Of a stretch of 64,000 nt of DNA, positions 26,689-35,110 are shown piece after piece. Both the position numbers and the translations under genes were made by a program. The first letter of the stretch is position 1. Every line of letters begins with the position of its first letter. The notes below the pieces were generated by a model that saw nothing but the letters and a program-made list of their open reading frames with translations, did not search any database and was not told the DNA's origin. The DNA is from Brucella rhizosphaerae (GTDB lineage Bacteria; Pseudomonadota; Alphaproteobacteria; Rhizobiales; Rhizobiaceae). The stretch spans positions 1 to 64,000 of the forward strand of contig NZ_NNRK01000026.1 of the NCBI RefSeq assembly GCF_002252475.1. The letters are read 5' to 3'.

Positions 26689-27075
26689 TTAATTGCCATA
26701 ACGCGATATGATCTCGTTCGACAAGCTTTCTCCCTCTTTCATGTAGCGGTCAATCGCCGCAAGGGCAGAGGGCGTGCAGCGCAGATAATTGTCGCTGAAA
26801 GCACGATATCCATGGTTGAAGCTGGAAACGAGCCGCAACCGCTCTGTTTCATCGGGATTTTCAGCTGCAATGATGGCGTCCATCCGGTCTCGCCACTCGC
26901 TGCTGGTTTCGCCACAGAGGTTACGCAGATAGTGTAGAGAGCCGAGAACTTCGGCCATGCGCAGCATTTTGCCTTCATAAGGAGCATCCTGCGCAGAAAG
27001 GGCCGGGGAAACCATACCCAACCACGAATTCACCACCAACAGGGCCACCAAGAGGGAAAGCCAGTTGCTTTTCAA
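26689..27075 (-). CDS. TIGR02301-type exported protein
   Basis: 128 residues. TTG 27075 is the start: AAGGAGAGG, a strong ribosome site, lies about 7 bases upstream and no ATG is available. A signal peptide ends SPALSAQ. The mature part (LGSLHYLRNLCGETSSEWRD and GYRAFSDNYLRCTPSA) carries two Cys that may form a disulphide and matches a small periplasmic family of Hyphomicrobiales with unknown function. The Nudix gene lies immediately upstream on the same strand. Confidence 0.8.
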   Translation of the reverse strand: MKSNWLSLLVALLVVNSWLGMVSPALSAQDAPYEGKMLRMAEVLGSLHYLRNLCGETSSEWRDRMDAIIAAENPDETERLRLVSSFNHGYRAFSDNYLRCTPSALAAIDRYMKEGESLSNEIISRYGN

Positions 27076-27143
27076 AAGTAAACCTCTCCTTCTGAGCTGC
27101 CTTTTCGCCCGAAATCACGGCCACTTCAAGGCCAACGAGCGCG

Positions 27144-27587
27144 TCAGGACGTGCGATTGTCTTCCGCTTGAGCCACGGAGCGCGCCACATCCAGCGTGCT
27201 GTCGGTGACGTTGGCGCTCGCCATTTCTTCAACGCTCAGCCAATGGATTGCTGCTGCGTCGTCTCCAGCCTGTTCAATGCCCGAAACATCAAACGCCCGA
27301 TAGACGGAAAGAAAGTAGCTCTTCGCATAGGCTTTGCCTTCAAGCGCCAGATCTACAGTTATGACGTGGCTAAGTGCGCCCGCATTAAGTGCGGTTTCTT
27401 CTTTCAGCTCGCGAACGGCTGCTTCCTCAGGTGTTTCACCCGCTTCTATGCTGCCTCCGGGAAAGGCGAGCCAGCCCTTCCATGGTTCTTTGCCGCGTTC
27501 GACCAGCAGAAAGCGGCCATCACGACGGCAGATGAGGGAGACGCCGTGGATATGAAGAGGGGCGGGGATGACGGGAACTGTAACCAT
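27144..27587 (-). CDS. Nudix hydrolase
   Basis: 147 residues from ATG 27587 (the longer TTG form from 27593 adds two residues). The Nudix box is intact: GGSIEAGETPEEAAV followed by RELKEETAL, giving G-x5-E-x7-REU-x-EE. Members hydrolyse nucleoside diphosphates linked to another moiety, often ADP-ribose or oxidised nucleotides. The ligand is not predictable. It is divergent from the SRAP gene and followed by the TIGR02301 gene. Confidence 0.9.
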   Translation of the reverse strand: MVTVPVIPAPLHIHGVSLICRRDGRFLLVERGKEPWKGWLAFPGGSIEAGETPEEAAVRELKEETALNAGALSHVITVDLALEGKAYAKSYFLSVYRAFDVSGIEQAGDDAAAIHWLSVEEMASANVTDSTLDVARSVAQAEDNRTS

Positions 27588-27671
27588 ATGCAAGCTATGA
27601 TCCGGTGTATACGTTTTGGCAATGACAAAGCTCAGCTTGACCGCTCAGGAAAAAGCCTGAACATGGCGCTC

Positions 27672-28451
27672 ATGTGTGGACGTTTTTCTCTGACTGCAAG
27701 CCGCGAAGAAGTTGAAGCATTGCTTGGCGCAATGATCGAGGGGGATTTTCCTCCCCGTTACAATATCGCGCCGACCCAGCCTATTCTCTCTATTCTGGCC
27801 GGCGAAACTCCGCCGCAAGGCAGCAATCGACCCGACAGGATCGGTATGTTGGTACGCTGGGGGTTCGTGCCGTCATGGGTAAAAGATCCCAATGACTGGA
27901 ATCTCGTATTCAACATCCGCTCGGAGACGGCAGCGGAAAAGAACTCGTTTCGACCGGCCTTGAATCATCGACGTGCATTGATTCCTGCTTCTGGTTTTTA
28001 TGAGTGGCGGCGCGATGGAAAGAACAAATCCCAGCCCTATTGGGTCCGGCCACGTAACGGCGGGATTGTTGCCTTTGGTGCTTTGGTCGAAACCTGGAGC
28101 GGCGCGGATGGCTCGCAAATCGATACAGCGGGTATTTTGACGACAAGCGCCAATGGCTTGCTGCGCCCTATACACCAGCGTATGCCGGTGGTCGTAAAAC
28201 CTGAAGATTTTGCTCGTTGGCTTGACTGCAAAACATTGCTTCCGAAAGATGTCGCTGACATCATGCGGCCGGTGCAGGATGATTTTTTTGAGGCCATTCC
28301 AGTGTCCGAGAAGGTCAACAAAGTTGCCAACACTTCACCTGATTTACAAACAAGGGTGGAAGAGAGCTTGACGGCAGAACAGTCTCTGCCAAAAAGAAGG
28401 AAGAAGCCGGGACCGGAGGAGGATTCGGGCGACCAGCTTTCAATGTTCTGA
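27672..28451 (+). CDS. yedK: SRAP (YedK/HMCES) abasic-site crosslinking protein
   Basis: 259 residues. It shields abasic sites in single-stranded DNA by forming a thiazolidine link through Cys2. The start is decided by that chemistry: ATG 27672 gives MCGRF, with Cys2 exposed after Met removal, whereas the in-frame ATG 27663 would give MALMCGRF. Other active-site residues are present: Asn in YNIAPTQ, Glu in SGFYEWRR and His in IHQRMPVV. A basic C-terminal tail (KRRKKPGPEED) follows the domain. Confidence 0.92.
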   Translation: MCGRFSLTASREEVEALLGAMIEGDFPPRYNIAPTQPILSILAGETPPQGSNRPDRIGMLVRWGFVPSWVKDPNDWNLVFNIRSETAAEKNSFRPALNHRRALIPASGFYEWRRDGKNKSQPYWVRPRNGGIVAFGALVETWSGADGSQIDTAGILTTSANGLLRPIHQRMPVVVKPEDFARWLDCKTLLPKDVADIMRPVQDDFFEAIPVSEKVNKVANTSPDLQTRVEESLTAEQSLPKRRKKPGPEEDSGDQLSMF

Positions 28452-28458
28452 TCACTTA

Positions 28459-28560
28459 CAGCGGTTCCAGTTAAGACTGACTGGCTGGAGCCGCAGTAGC
28501 TAATTGCTTTTATGCATTTGCCTCACGCAAAACCGCTTCGCACTTTTGGCTCAAATGCTA
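28459..28560 (-). repeat. RIME element, inverted copy
   Basis: Both palindromes in reverse orientation (read on minus: AGCATTTGAGCCAAAAGTGC...). It lies between yedK and the exporter gene; an ATG at 28512 in frame with the exporter falls inside it. Confidence 0.75.
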
Positions 28561-28580
28561 TAATTTCAGGAAAATCATCC

Positions 28581-29195
28581 GTGTTCTCAGCAGCTTTCTC
28601 AGGCTTTTTTCTTGGTGCGTCGCTTATCATAGCTATTGGTGCCCAAAACGCATTCATCCTGCGGCAAGGCTTGCTGCGACAGCACGTCTTTATTCTGAGT
28701 CTGATTTGCGCACTTTCAGACGGAATTCTGATCGCGGCCGGTGTTGCGGGGCTGGGGACGCTGATCGCGCAATCACCAGCGCTGATTTCGTTTGTCACGC
28801 TCGCAGGTGCTGCATTCCTGTTCTGGTATGCATCCGTCGCTTTTCGCCGTGCGTTTCATCCTGAAGCCATGCAGGTGCGATCGAACGGTAGTGTCAGTCT
28901 GAAGGCGGCAGTCGCAACCTGTCTGGCGCTGACTTTCCTCAATCCACATGTCTATCTCGACACCGTGGTTTTGCTGGGCAGTCTTTCCGCGCGCTATGAA
29001 GGCTCTGCCCGCGCCGCCTACGGTGCAGGCGCGGTGATCGCATCATTTGTCTGGTTTTTCTCACTCGGTTATGGGGCGCGTCTTTTGCAACCCATCTTTG
29101 CGAAGCCTGCCGCCTGGCGTGTGCTCGATTGCATCATCGGTGTCGTGATGGCGCTGATCGGCATCAGCCTTCTAGTCAGATTCTTTAACAGCTAG
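28581..29195 (+). CDS. argO: LysE/ArgO-type amino-acid exporter
   Basis: 204 residues from GTG 28581, with AGGA 9 bases upstream. The ATG at 28512 would add residues coded by the repeat and is rejected. Six hydrophobic segments. The family N-terminus GASLIIAIGAQNAFILRQGL and the NPHVYLDTVVLLGS box are typical of LysE/ArgO carriers that export basic amino acids. Substrate not proven. Its last 24 bases overlap the opposite-strand small gene at 29172. Confidence 0.88.
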   Translation: MFSAAFSGFFLGASLIIAIGAQNAFILRQGLLRQHVFILSLICALSDGILIAAGVAGLGTLIAQSPALISFVTLAGAAFLFWYASVAFRRAFHPEAMQVRSNGSVSLKAAVATCLALTFLNPHVYLDTVVLLGSLSARYEGSARAAYGAGAVIASFVWFFSLGYGARLLQPIFAKPAAWRVLDCIIGVVMALIGISLLVRFFNS

Positions 29196-29339
29196 AATTG
29201 AGCGGCGCATATTGTCGTTACGAGCTTCGCCCTTACTGTTCTTCTTGCTCATCAAGGCTGCAAGAAGCACGGCGGGGCCGATTTCGCGATATTGATCAAT
29301 CAGCTTGTCTCGTCGTGGTTGTGGTTCGCTTTTAGGCAT
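29172..29339 (-). CDS. Small cytosolic protein, unknown function
   Basis: 55 residues from ATG 29339; GGAAGAGGA lies upstream. The core KLIDQYREIGPAVLLAAL is amphipathic and helical, flanked by basic tails. Similar short proteins with a KLIDQYR-type core seem common in rhizobia (from memory). Convergent overlap of 24 bases with the exporter gene. No function known. Confidence 0.65.
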   Translation of the reverse strand: MPKSEPQPRRDKLIDQYREIGPAVLLAALMSKKNSKGEARNDNMRRSILAVKESD

Positions 29340-29602
29340 TGGTTCATTCCTCTTCCAATTACACTCACTATTTTGTGATTGATTGAGACCGAATGAAGGC
29401 TGTTTGGAGCCGGTTTTAGGGAATTGCGGGTAATGACCGTGATGGCATTGCACGGTTGCCGAAATGCCACATCGTTTTAACCACTCGTTAATTTTGTTCT
29501 TTGGTTGCACGCATTGTTAAGCGTAAGTCCGCGTCGTATCTCTTCTGGAAATGCTTTATTTTAATTGAACTTTTCCAAAGGCTCTTGACGGAGATAGGGG
29601 CG

Positions 29603-29671
29603 ATGGGGATAAGTAATGCTATGAAAACGCCGACCACGATCATTTGTACTGGCTCGATTATTATTGGCTAG
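29603..29671 (+). CDS. Candidate leader peptide ahead of cysS
   Basis: ATG 29603 to TAG 29669-29671 encodes 22 residues, MGISNAMKTPTTIICTGSII followed by IG. GGAG lies 9 bases upstream. The composition is unusual: six Ile and four Thr, with three Ile codons directly before the last Gly. The stop codon sits at the foot of a small hairpin (29667-29683) that competes with a long-range stem to 29744, as in ribosome-mediated attenuators. It lies 115 bases before cysS. The idea is inference from layout. Confidence 0.4.
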   Translation: MGISNAMKTPTTIICTGSIIIG

Positions 29672-29744
29672 CAGCTTGCTGGCCCGGCCGTTTTCGTCTC
29701 CCCTTGCATGAAACAGGATGATAACGCCCCGGCCAGTCGGCTGC
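29667..29744 (+). promoter_or_regulatory. Alternative stem-loops in the cysS leader
   Basis: Stem 1: GCTAGCA (29667-29673) with TGCTGGC (29677-29683). Stem 2: 29671-29687 with 29729-29744, pairing GCAGC with GCTGC and CTGGCC with GGCCAG plus two more pairs after a bulge. They exclude each other. No strong U-tailed terminator is visible, so control could be at translation of cysS or absent. The upstream 29340-29602 shows nothing else but presumed promoter. Confidence 0.4.
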
Positions 29745-29786
29745 GATCCTTCGTGCCCGTATTTTCAGGTCCTTTGGGGAAACAAA

Positions 29787-31304
29787 ATGGCTGATGCGCC
29801 GCAACTACGTCTGTACAATACTGCGACCCGCGCGAAGGAGGACTTTGTCCCCATCGATGCGAACAATGTGCGCATGTATGTCTGCGGACCGACCGTTTAT
29901 GACTTTGCCCATATCGGCAATGCACGCCCTGTCATTGTCTTCGACGTTCTGTTTCGCCTTTTGCGCCATGTCTATGGTGCAGAAAAAGTGACCTATGCAC
30001 GCAACATCACAGATGTTGACGATAAGATTAACGCACGCGCGGCCAGCGAATATCCCGATCTTGCGCTCAATGAAGCAATCCGTCGGGTGACGGAGGGCAC
30101 AAACAACCAGTTTCAGGCAGATATCCAGGCGCTGGCAAATCTTGAACCTTCCAGTCAGCCGCGTGCCACCGAGCATCTCGATGACATGCGTAATATGATT
30201 GAAAAGCTGGTCGAACGTGGCGTTGCCTATGTGGCAGACGAGCATGTGCTGTTCTCGCCGTCTTCGATGAATACGCTGGGTGGCGCACGTTATGGCGCGC
30301 TTTCGCACCGCCCGTTTGATGAAATGCTGGCTGGTGCTCGCGTTGACGTTGCCTCCTACAAGCGTGACGAGATGGATTTCGTTCTTTGGAAACCATCGCG
30401 CAATGGAGAACCCGGCTGGCCATCACCTGCGGGCATTCAAACGCTTGGTCGCCCGGGCTGGCATATCGAATGCTCCGCCATGTCAATGGCCAAGCTGCTT
30501 GCGCCATTTGGTGGCGGTCTGAAGTGCGACGATCCGTATAAGAACCAGTTCGACATTCATGGCGGCGGCATCGATCTGGTGTTTCCACACCATGAAAATG
30601 AGCTTGCCCAGTCATGCTGCGCGTTTGGAACCGAGCGCATGGCGAGCATCTGGATGCATAACGGCTTCCTACAGGTCGAAGGGCAGAAGATGTCGAAATC
30701 GCTCGGCAACTTCATCACCATTCGTGATGTGCTGAACGATGGTCTGCCGCAGCTTGGAACGTGGGACGATCAGGATATCCATGATCGTTGGGTCGGTCTT
30801 GCCGCACGTCTGTCGATGCTGCAAACGCATTATCGCGAGCCGATCAACTGGACAGCACAGCGTCTGGCAGAATCTGCTGAAGAGCTGCATCGCTGGTATG
30901 GTCTTCTTCGTGATGCGGATTTTGTAGCACCGTCGTCGCTTTCAGCCGGTAGTGAAGTTGAGGAAGCCCTCTCAGATGATCTGAACACATGGACTGCAAT
31001 CACGGCTCTGCGTAAGGCCTTTAAAGCCAAAGACTTTGCTGCATTGGGCGAAGGTGTGGCTTTGTTGGGCTTGCTCGATCCGTATTTTGTGACAGCAGCT
31101 GATGTTCCGGTTTTTGCAAAGGCAGATGTTGATACCGCAGCAATTGATGCTCTCATTGCTGATCGGTTGCGCTTCATTGCTGACAAAAACTGGGCAGAAG
31201 CAGACCGTATTCGCGATGAGCTTCTGGAACAGGGTGTGCAGTTGAAAGACGGCAAGCATCCTGACACCGGTGAACGCATCACGACGTGGGATGTGGTAGG
31301 CTGA
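29787..31304 (+). CDS. cysS: Cysteinyl-tRNA synthetase
   Basis: 505 residues. It charges tRNA-Cys. Class I synthetase motifs are FAHIGNAR (HIGH) and QKMSKSLGN (KMSKS). Zinc ligands include Cys in [10 protein letters not shown], and Cys/His/Glu in WHIECSAMS and [12 protein letters not shown]. The C-terminal helical DALR-type region follows. Start ATG 29787 matches the family N-terminus (LRLYNTATR). Possibly cotranscribed with the GFA gene and cimA downstream. Confidence 0.97.
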   Translation: MADAPQLRLYNTATRAKEDFVPIDANNVRMYVCGPTVYDFAHIGNARPVIVFDVLFRLLRHVYGAEKVTYARNITDVDDKINARAASEYPDLALNEAIRRVTEGTNNQFQADIQALANLEPSSQPRATEHLDDMRNMIEKLVERGVAYVADEHVLFSPSSMNTLGGARYGALSHRPFDEMLAGARVDVASYKRDEMDFVLWKPSRNGEPGWPSPAGIQTLGRPGWHIECSAMSMAKLLAPFGGGLKCDDPYKNQFDIHGGGIDLVFPHHENELAQSCCAFGTERMASIWMHNGFLQVEGQKMSKSLGNFITIRDVLNDGLPQLGTWDDQDIHDRWVGLAARLSMLQTHYREPINWTAQRLAESAEELHRWYGLLRDADFVAPSSLSAGSEVEEALSDDLNTWTAITALRKAFKAKDFAALGEGVALLGLLDPYFVTAADVPVFAKADVDTAAIDALIADRLRFIADKNWAEADRIRDELLEQGVQLKDGKHPDTGERITTWDVVG

Positions 31305-31330
31305 ATACGTTTTAGTCTTTGTTCTTGCGC

Positions 31331-31375
31331 ATGCCGTGATCGGAAAATCGGCTTCCACTTTTCCGCGACGTGCTT
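31331..31375. repeat. RIME-like palindrome after cysS
   Basis: GCATGCCGTGATCGGAAAAT then CGGCTTCCACTTTTCCGCGACG; imperfect palindrome of the GATCGGAAAA...TTTTCCG type. Lies in the cysS-GFA gap. Confidence 0.5.
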
Positions 31376-31388
31376 TGGGGAGGATGCC

Positions 31389-31862
31389 ATGACGCTTGAT
31401 AATAAGCCGCTTTATAGCGGGGGATGCCAGTGTGGTTCTGTGCGCTTTCGTATTGAAGGCGCACTTGGCTCTGCTTCGATCTGTCATTGTCGCATGTGTC
31501 AGAAGGCGTTTGGCAATTTCTATGCGCCTCTGGTTTCAGTTGGGGACGCAAACCTCACATGGACCCGCGACGAACCGAAGCGTTTCCAGTCATCCAATCA
31601 TGTTAAGCGCGGGTTCTGTCCTCAGTGCGGTACTCCGCTTACCTATGAGGCGCCGGATGGCGTTGCGCTTTCTATTGGCGCTTTCGATGCGCCGGAAGAG
31701 ATCGAACCAACGGTTCAATGGGGCGTCGAGGTCAGGCTTCCCTATGTCGATGACCTCGCAAAACTGCCCGGTTACGAAACAGAGCGCGATCCGGAAAGTA
31801 TCGAGTTTGTAAGAACCATGGTGTCTTACCAACACCCCGACCACGACACTGACAACCGTTAA
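31389..31862 (+). CDS. GFA-family zinc protein
   Basis: 157 residues. The zinc-binding cysteines of the glutathione-dependent formaldehyde-activating (GFA/CENP-V) fold are all present: GGCQCGSV, CHCRMCQKA and CPQCGTPL. GGGAGGA lies just before the ATG. The family name comes from one member; most, probably including this one, have no proven enzyme activity. It sits between cysS and cimA on the same strand. Confidence 0.9.
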   Translation: MTLDNKPLYSGGCQCGSVRFRIEGALGSASICHCRMCQKAFGNFYAPLVSVGDANLTWTRDEPKRFQSSNHVKRGFCPQCGTPLTYEAPDGVALSIGAFDAPEEIEPTVQWGVEVRLPYVDDLAKLPGYETERDPESIEFVRTMVSYQHPDHDTDNR

Positions 31863-31907
31863 AAGCCATAAATTCTAACGGCATATACCCACCGACAGGC
31901 AGGCAAA

Positions 31908-32057
31908 ATGGAACGCGAGCGCATCTATATCTACGACACGACTTTGCGGGACGGACAACAGACGCATACCGCCCGCCCACAGCCGCGTAGCGTGCGAGGA
32001 CGGGCAAAGCTGAAAACGGGAGTTTGTTGTCCGGTTCTGATGGCGGGGGATGAGTGA
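31908..32057 (+). pseudogene. Duplicated 5' fragment of cimA, coupled mini-ORF
   Basis: ATG 31908, with AGGCAGGC upstream, opens a 49-codon frame. Its first 18 residues (MERERIYIYDTTLRDGQQ) copy the start of cimA, then the frame continues THTARPQPRSVRGRAKL... to a TGA (32055-32057) overlapping the cimA ATG (TGATG). Bases 31913-31960 and 32062-32109 are identical (48 of 48). The 101 bases between them contain a 12-base inverted copy (32022-32033) of CGGACAACAAAC at 32101-32112. This looks like an aberrant duplication; the original cimA start was probably 31908. Confidence 0.8.
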
Positions 32058-33670
32058 TGGCACGCGAGCGCATCTATATCTACGACACGACTTTGCGGGA
32101 CGGACAACAAACACCCGGCGTTGATTTTTCGGTCGAAGACAAAAAAGCGATTGTCATTCTGCTCGAAGAGCTGGGCGTCGATTATGTCGAGGGTGGCTAT
32201 CCCGGGGCGAACCCGACTGATACGGCATTCTTCAAGAAGCGTCAGACTTCCCGCGCCAAATTTGCAGCTTTCGGCATGACCAAGCGGGCGGGTGTTTCTG
32301 CCTCAAACGATCCGGGACTGACGGCGCTCTTGCAGGCTTCAAGCGATGCGGTGTGTTTCGTTGCCAAAAGCTGGGATTACCATGTGCGGATCGCGCTGGG
32401 CTGTACCAATGACGAAAATCTGGAATCGATCACAACGTCAGTCACAGCTGTTCGTATGGCGGGGCGCGAAGCTCTCGTTGATTGCGAACATTTCTTCGAC
32501 GGCTACAAAGCGAACCCGGAATATGCGTTAGCATGTGCCAAAGCGGCCTATGAGGCAGGTGCCCGCTGGGTGGTGCTCTGCGATACCAATGGCGGCACGC
32601 AGCCATCGGAAGTTGCTGATATCATCGCAGCAGTAAAAGCTGTCGTTCCGGGTGAAAGTCTTGGCATTCATGCGCATAATGACACGGAGCAGGCAGTTGC
32701 TGTTTCGCTTGCCGCAATTGATGCCGGTGTGCGACATGTTCAGGGCACATTGAACGGCATTGGAGAGCGTTGCGGCAATGCCAACCTCGTCTCGTTAATC
32801 CCGACTCTGGCACTGAAGCCCTATTGGTCGGGACGTTTTGAGCTTGGTGTCAAACCGGATGCCCTGAAGGCAATCACGCGTATTTCACGTGCCTTCGATG
32901 ACGTTTTGAACCGTGCCCCAACAGAACAAGCTCCTTATACAGGGACGTCTGCCTTTGCGACCAAGGCCGGTATTCACGCGTCGGCACTGCTGAAAGACCC
33001 GCAAACCTATGAGCATGTTCCACCTGAGACAGTCGGTAATCGCCGCCGCGTCATGGTGTCGGATCAGGGTGGCAAATCGAACTTCATCGCAGAATTGGAA
33101 CGTCGTGGCATCCGTGTGGCCAAGGATGATGCGCGGCTTGATACGCTGATTACGCTGGTTAAAGAACGCGAAGCTGAAGGCTATGCCTATGAGGGTGCGG
33201 ATGCGAGCTTTGAGCTACTGGCACGCAATATGCTCACGCCACAGCCGGAATTCTTCAAGGTAGATTCTTTCCGTTGTCTTGTTGAACGTCGTTTCGACGT
33301 GAATGGCATGTTGAAAACCGTTTCCGAGGCTGTGGTGAAAGTCGAAGTCGATGGCGAGTTGCATATGTCGGTTGCCGAAGGCCACGGTCCGGTCAACGCG
33401 CTCGACATTGCACTGCGCAAAGACCTCGGCCGCTATCAGGATGAAATAGAGGATCTTGAACTGGTCGACTTCAAGGTGCGTATCCTCAATGGCGGCACCG
33501 CGGCTATCACCCGCGTTCTGATCGAATCCGGTGATGCAACAGGTGCTCGCTGGCGCACAGTGGGAGTTTCCGACAACATCATTGATGCATCGTTCCAGGC
33601 GTTGATGGACTCGGTCAATTACAAGCTGATGAAGAACCGTTCGCTGGCGGGCTTGGTGGCGGCTGAGTAG
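32057..33670 (+). CDS. cimA: Citramalate synthase
   Basis: 537 residues. It condenses pyruvate and acetyl-CoA to (R)-citramalate, a threonine-independent start of isoleucine synthesis. The isopropylmalate-synthase-like TIM barrel has DTTLRDGQQ at the start, the metal HxH in GIHAHNDTEQAV and NGIGERCGNANL; a C-terminal LeuA dimer/regulatory domain (about 400-530) follows. Homocitrate or isopropylmalate synthases are related, but length and C-terminus fit CimA. The start may depend on reinitiation from the mini-ORF upstream. Confidence 0.88.
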   Translation: MARERIYIYDTTLRDGQQTPGVDFSVEDKKAIVILLEELGVDYVEGGYPGANPTDTAFFKKRQTSRAKFAAFGMTKRAGVSASNDPGLTALLQASSDAVCFVAKSWDYHVRIALGCTNDENLESITTSVTAVRMAGREALVDCEHFFDGYKANPEYALACAKAAYEAGARWVVLCDTNGGTQPSEVADIIAAVKAVVPGESLGIHAHNDTEQAVAVSLAAIDAGVRHVQGTLNGIGERCGNANLVSLIPTLALKPYWSGRFELGVKPDALKAITRISRAFDDVLNRAPTEQAPYTGTSAFATKAGIHASALLKDPQTYEHVPPETVGNRRRVMVSDQGGKSNFIAELERRGIRVAKDDARLDTLITLVKEREAEGYAYEGADASFELLARNMLTPQPEFFKVDSFRCLVERRFDVNGMLKTVSEAVVKVEVDGELHMSVAEGHGPVNALDIALRKDLGRYQDEIEDLELVDFKVRILNGGTAAITRVLIESGDATGARWRTVGVSDNIIDASFQALMDSVNYKLMKNRSLAGLVAAE

Positions 33671-33780
33671 CTAGTGGATTGAATTTGACGTTTGAACCCC
33701 GACTGACATACGTGCTGTTTCAAACCTCAAATTCGAAAAATCCAGCAGCTTCATAAGCTTGCCAGTGGTCATTTTGATTC

Positions 33781-33822
33781 CGACATTTGTTCGACGCCTG
33801 TAACAGAGGTGTGCAAATGTCG
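33781..33822. repeat. Palindrome downstream of cimA
   Basis: CGACATTTG (33781-33789) and CAAATGTCG (33814-33822) with a weaker inner stem. It lies in the 288-base gap before rarD, which holds no other visible gene. No U-tract follows, so it is not a clear terminator. Confidence 0.5.
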
Positions 33823-33958
33823 AAATCGCTCTTCACGATCATTGATGCTTTGATCAGTTTAATTGAATAGATTTTATGGATTGATGGGCGCATAGCAGTC
33901 TGACCAGCTCGAATTAGCCCGTCGCTTTTTCGGGATTGTATTCAGTGTGGAGATGGAA

Positions 33959-34882
33959 ATGACCGAGCAAACCTTATCCGGAGGCCAACTTTCGGATGGA
34001 AGCCGTGGCTTCATGATGGCTATGGGGGCTTATGGTCTTTGGGCTCTGTTACCTTTCTATCTCAAGGCTTTGTCACATCTTCCTGCACTGGAAATTGTTG
34101 CTCATCGTGTCATCTGGTCGGTTCCTGTGGCGGCAATTCTGCTCCTTGCCATCGGTCAGTTCAAAACTATTCTCGAGGCTTTGCGCAAGCCGCGAATGCT
34201 GGCTATGGCCGCATTGACCGCTGCGCTTATTACCGTCAACTGGTCGGTATATGTCTGGGCTGTTGCTCATGATCAGATTATCGGCGCAGCACTCGGTTAT
34301 TACATTAATCCGTTGTTCAACGTGGTGCTTGGTGGGCTGTTTCTTGGCGAGCGCCTGACCAAGGTTCAATATATTGCTGTCGGGTTTGCTTTCTCGGCAG
34401 TTCTTGTTCTCACGTTCAATGCCGGTGGCTTGCCATGGGTGTCGCTGGTCTTGCCACTGACTTTCGGCCTTTATGGCTTTTTCCGTAAGTCTCTTCCAAT
34501 GCCTCCTTTGCAAGGCTTTACGCTGGAAGTAGTGATCCTGTCGGTTCCGGCAATTGGCTATGTTCTATGGCTGACGGCCAATGGTCAGGACCATTTCTTC
34601 TCAGGGGAATCCGTATCGAATATCTGGCTGCTGTTGCTGGCAGGCCCATTCACCGCTATTCCGCTCATTCTTTACGCGGGCGGCGCCAAGCTTCTGCGCT
34701 ATACGACGCTCGGCTTAATGCAGTACCTCACGCCGACATTGCTGTTCGTCTTCGCGATCTTCGTCTTTCATGAGCCCTTCTCAAATGCACAGCTTGTGGC
34801 TTTTGTGCTGATCTGGGTTGGGTTGATAATCTATACTTGGTCCTCGCTCTCTGCCCATCGGCGGAGCCGCGCCAAGGCTTAA
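33959..34882 (+). CDS. rarD: RarD-type EamA transporter
   Basis: 307 residues from ATG 33959, chosen because GTGGAG lies 6-7 bases upstream; ATG 33953 is too close. Ten hydrophobic segments. The RarD hallmarks ALLPFYLKAL, EIVAHRVIWS and GYYINPLFNVVLG are present. Members are drug/metabolite-type permeases of uncertain substrate; the name comes from chloramphenicol-sensitivity annotation without firm proof. Confidence 0.88.
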   Translation: MTEQTLSGGQLSDGSRGFMMAMGAYGLWALLPFYLKALSHLPALEIVAHRVIWSVPVAAILLLAIGQFKTILEALRKPRMLAMAALTAALITVNWSVYVWAVAHDQIIGAALGYYINPLFNVVLGGLFLGERLTKVQYIAVGFAFSAVLVLTFNAGGLPWVSLVLPLTFGLYGFFRKSLPMPPLQGFTLEVVILSVPAIGYVLWLTANGQDHFFSGESVSNIWLLLLAGPFTAIPLILYAGGAKLLRYTTLGLMQYLTPTLLFVFAIFVFHEPFSNAQLVAFVLIWVGLIIYTWSSLSAHRRSRAKA

Positions 34883-34884
34883 AG

Positions 34885-34924
34885 CATGTCTCCGAATATC
34901 GGGGACGAGTTTTGGGAGACATGC
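34885..34924. repeat. RIME-like palindrome after rarD
   Basis: GCATGTCTCC (34885-34894) and GGAGACATGC (34915-34924) around GAATATCGGGGACGAGTTTTG. It is a second class of intergenic palindrome and could end rarD transcription. Confidence 0.55.
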
Positions 34925-35110
34925 GTTGGAACCAACAATTAAGACGCATCGCTTTGGTTGAAAGCCGTTGATGGAAAGGTAGTTCTCACCCTTCCGCGAC
35001 ACGCTCCGATAAATTTATCTTGAGTGACCGCTCCATCTCTCCGGTGGATTAAGACCATCAGAGCCTTAATTTAGCCGTGCTCTGGCCTTCTGTTCCCTTT
35101 TCTATTTCAA

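Noticed and set aside
28512..28580. ATG start for the LysE/ArgO exporter at 28512
   Set aside because: It lies within a RIME repeat and adds residues that do not belong to the family; GTG 28581 has a ribosome site.
33671..33958. Palindrome 33781-33822 as a rarD operator or cimA terminator
   Set aside because: No U-tract for a terminator and no regulator in the neighbourhood, so I list it only as a repeat.
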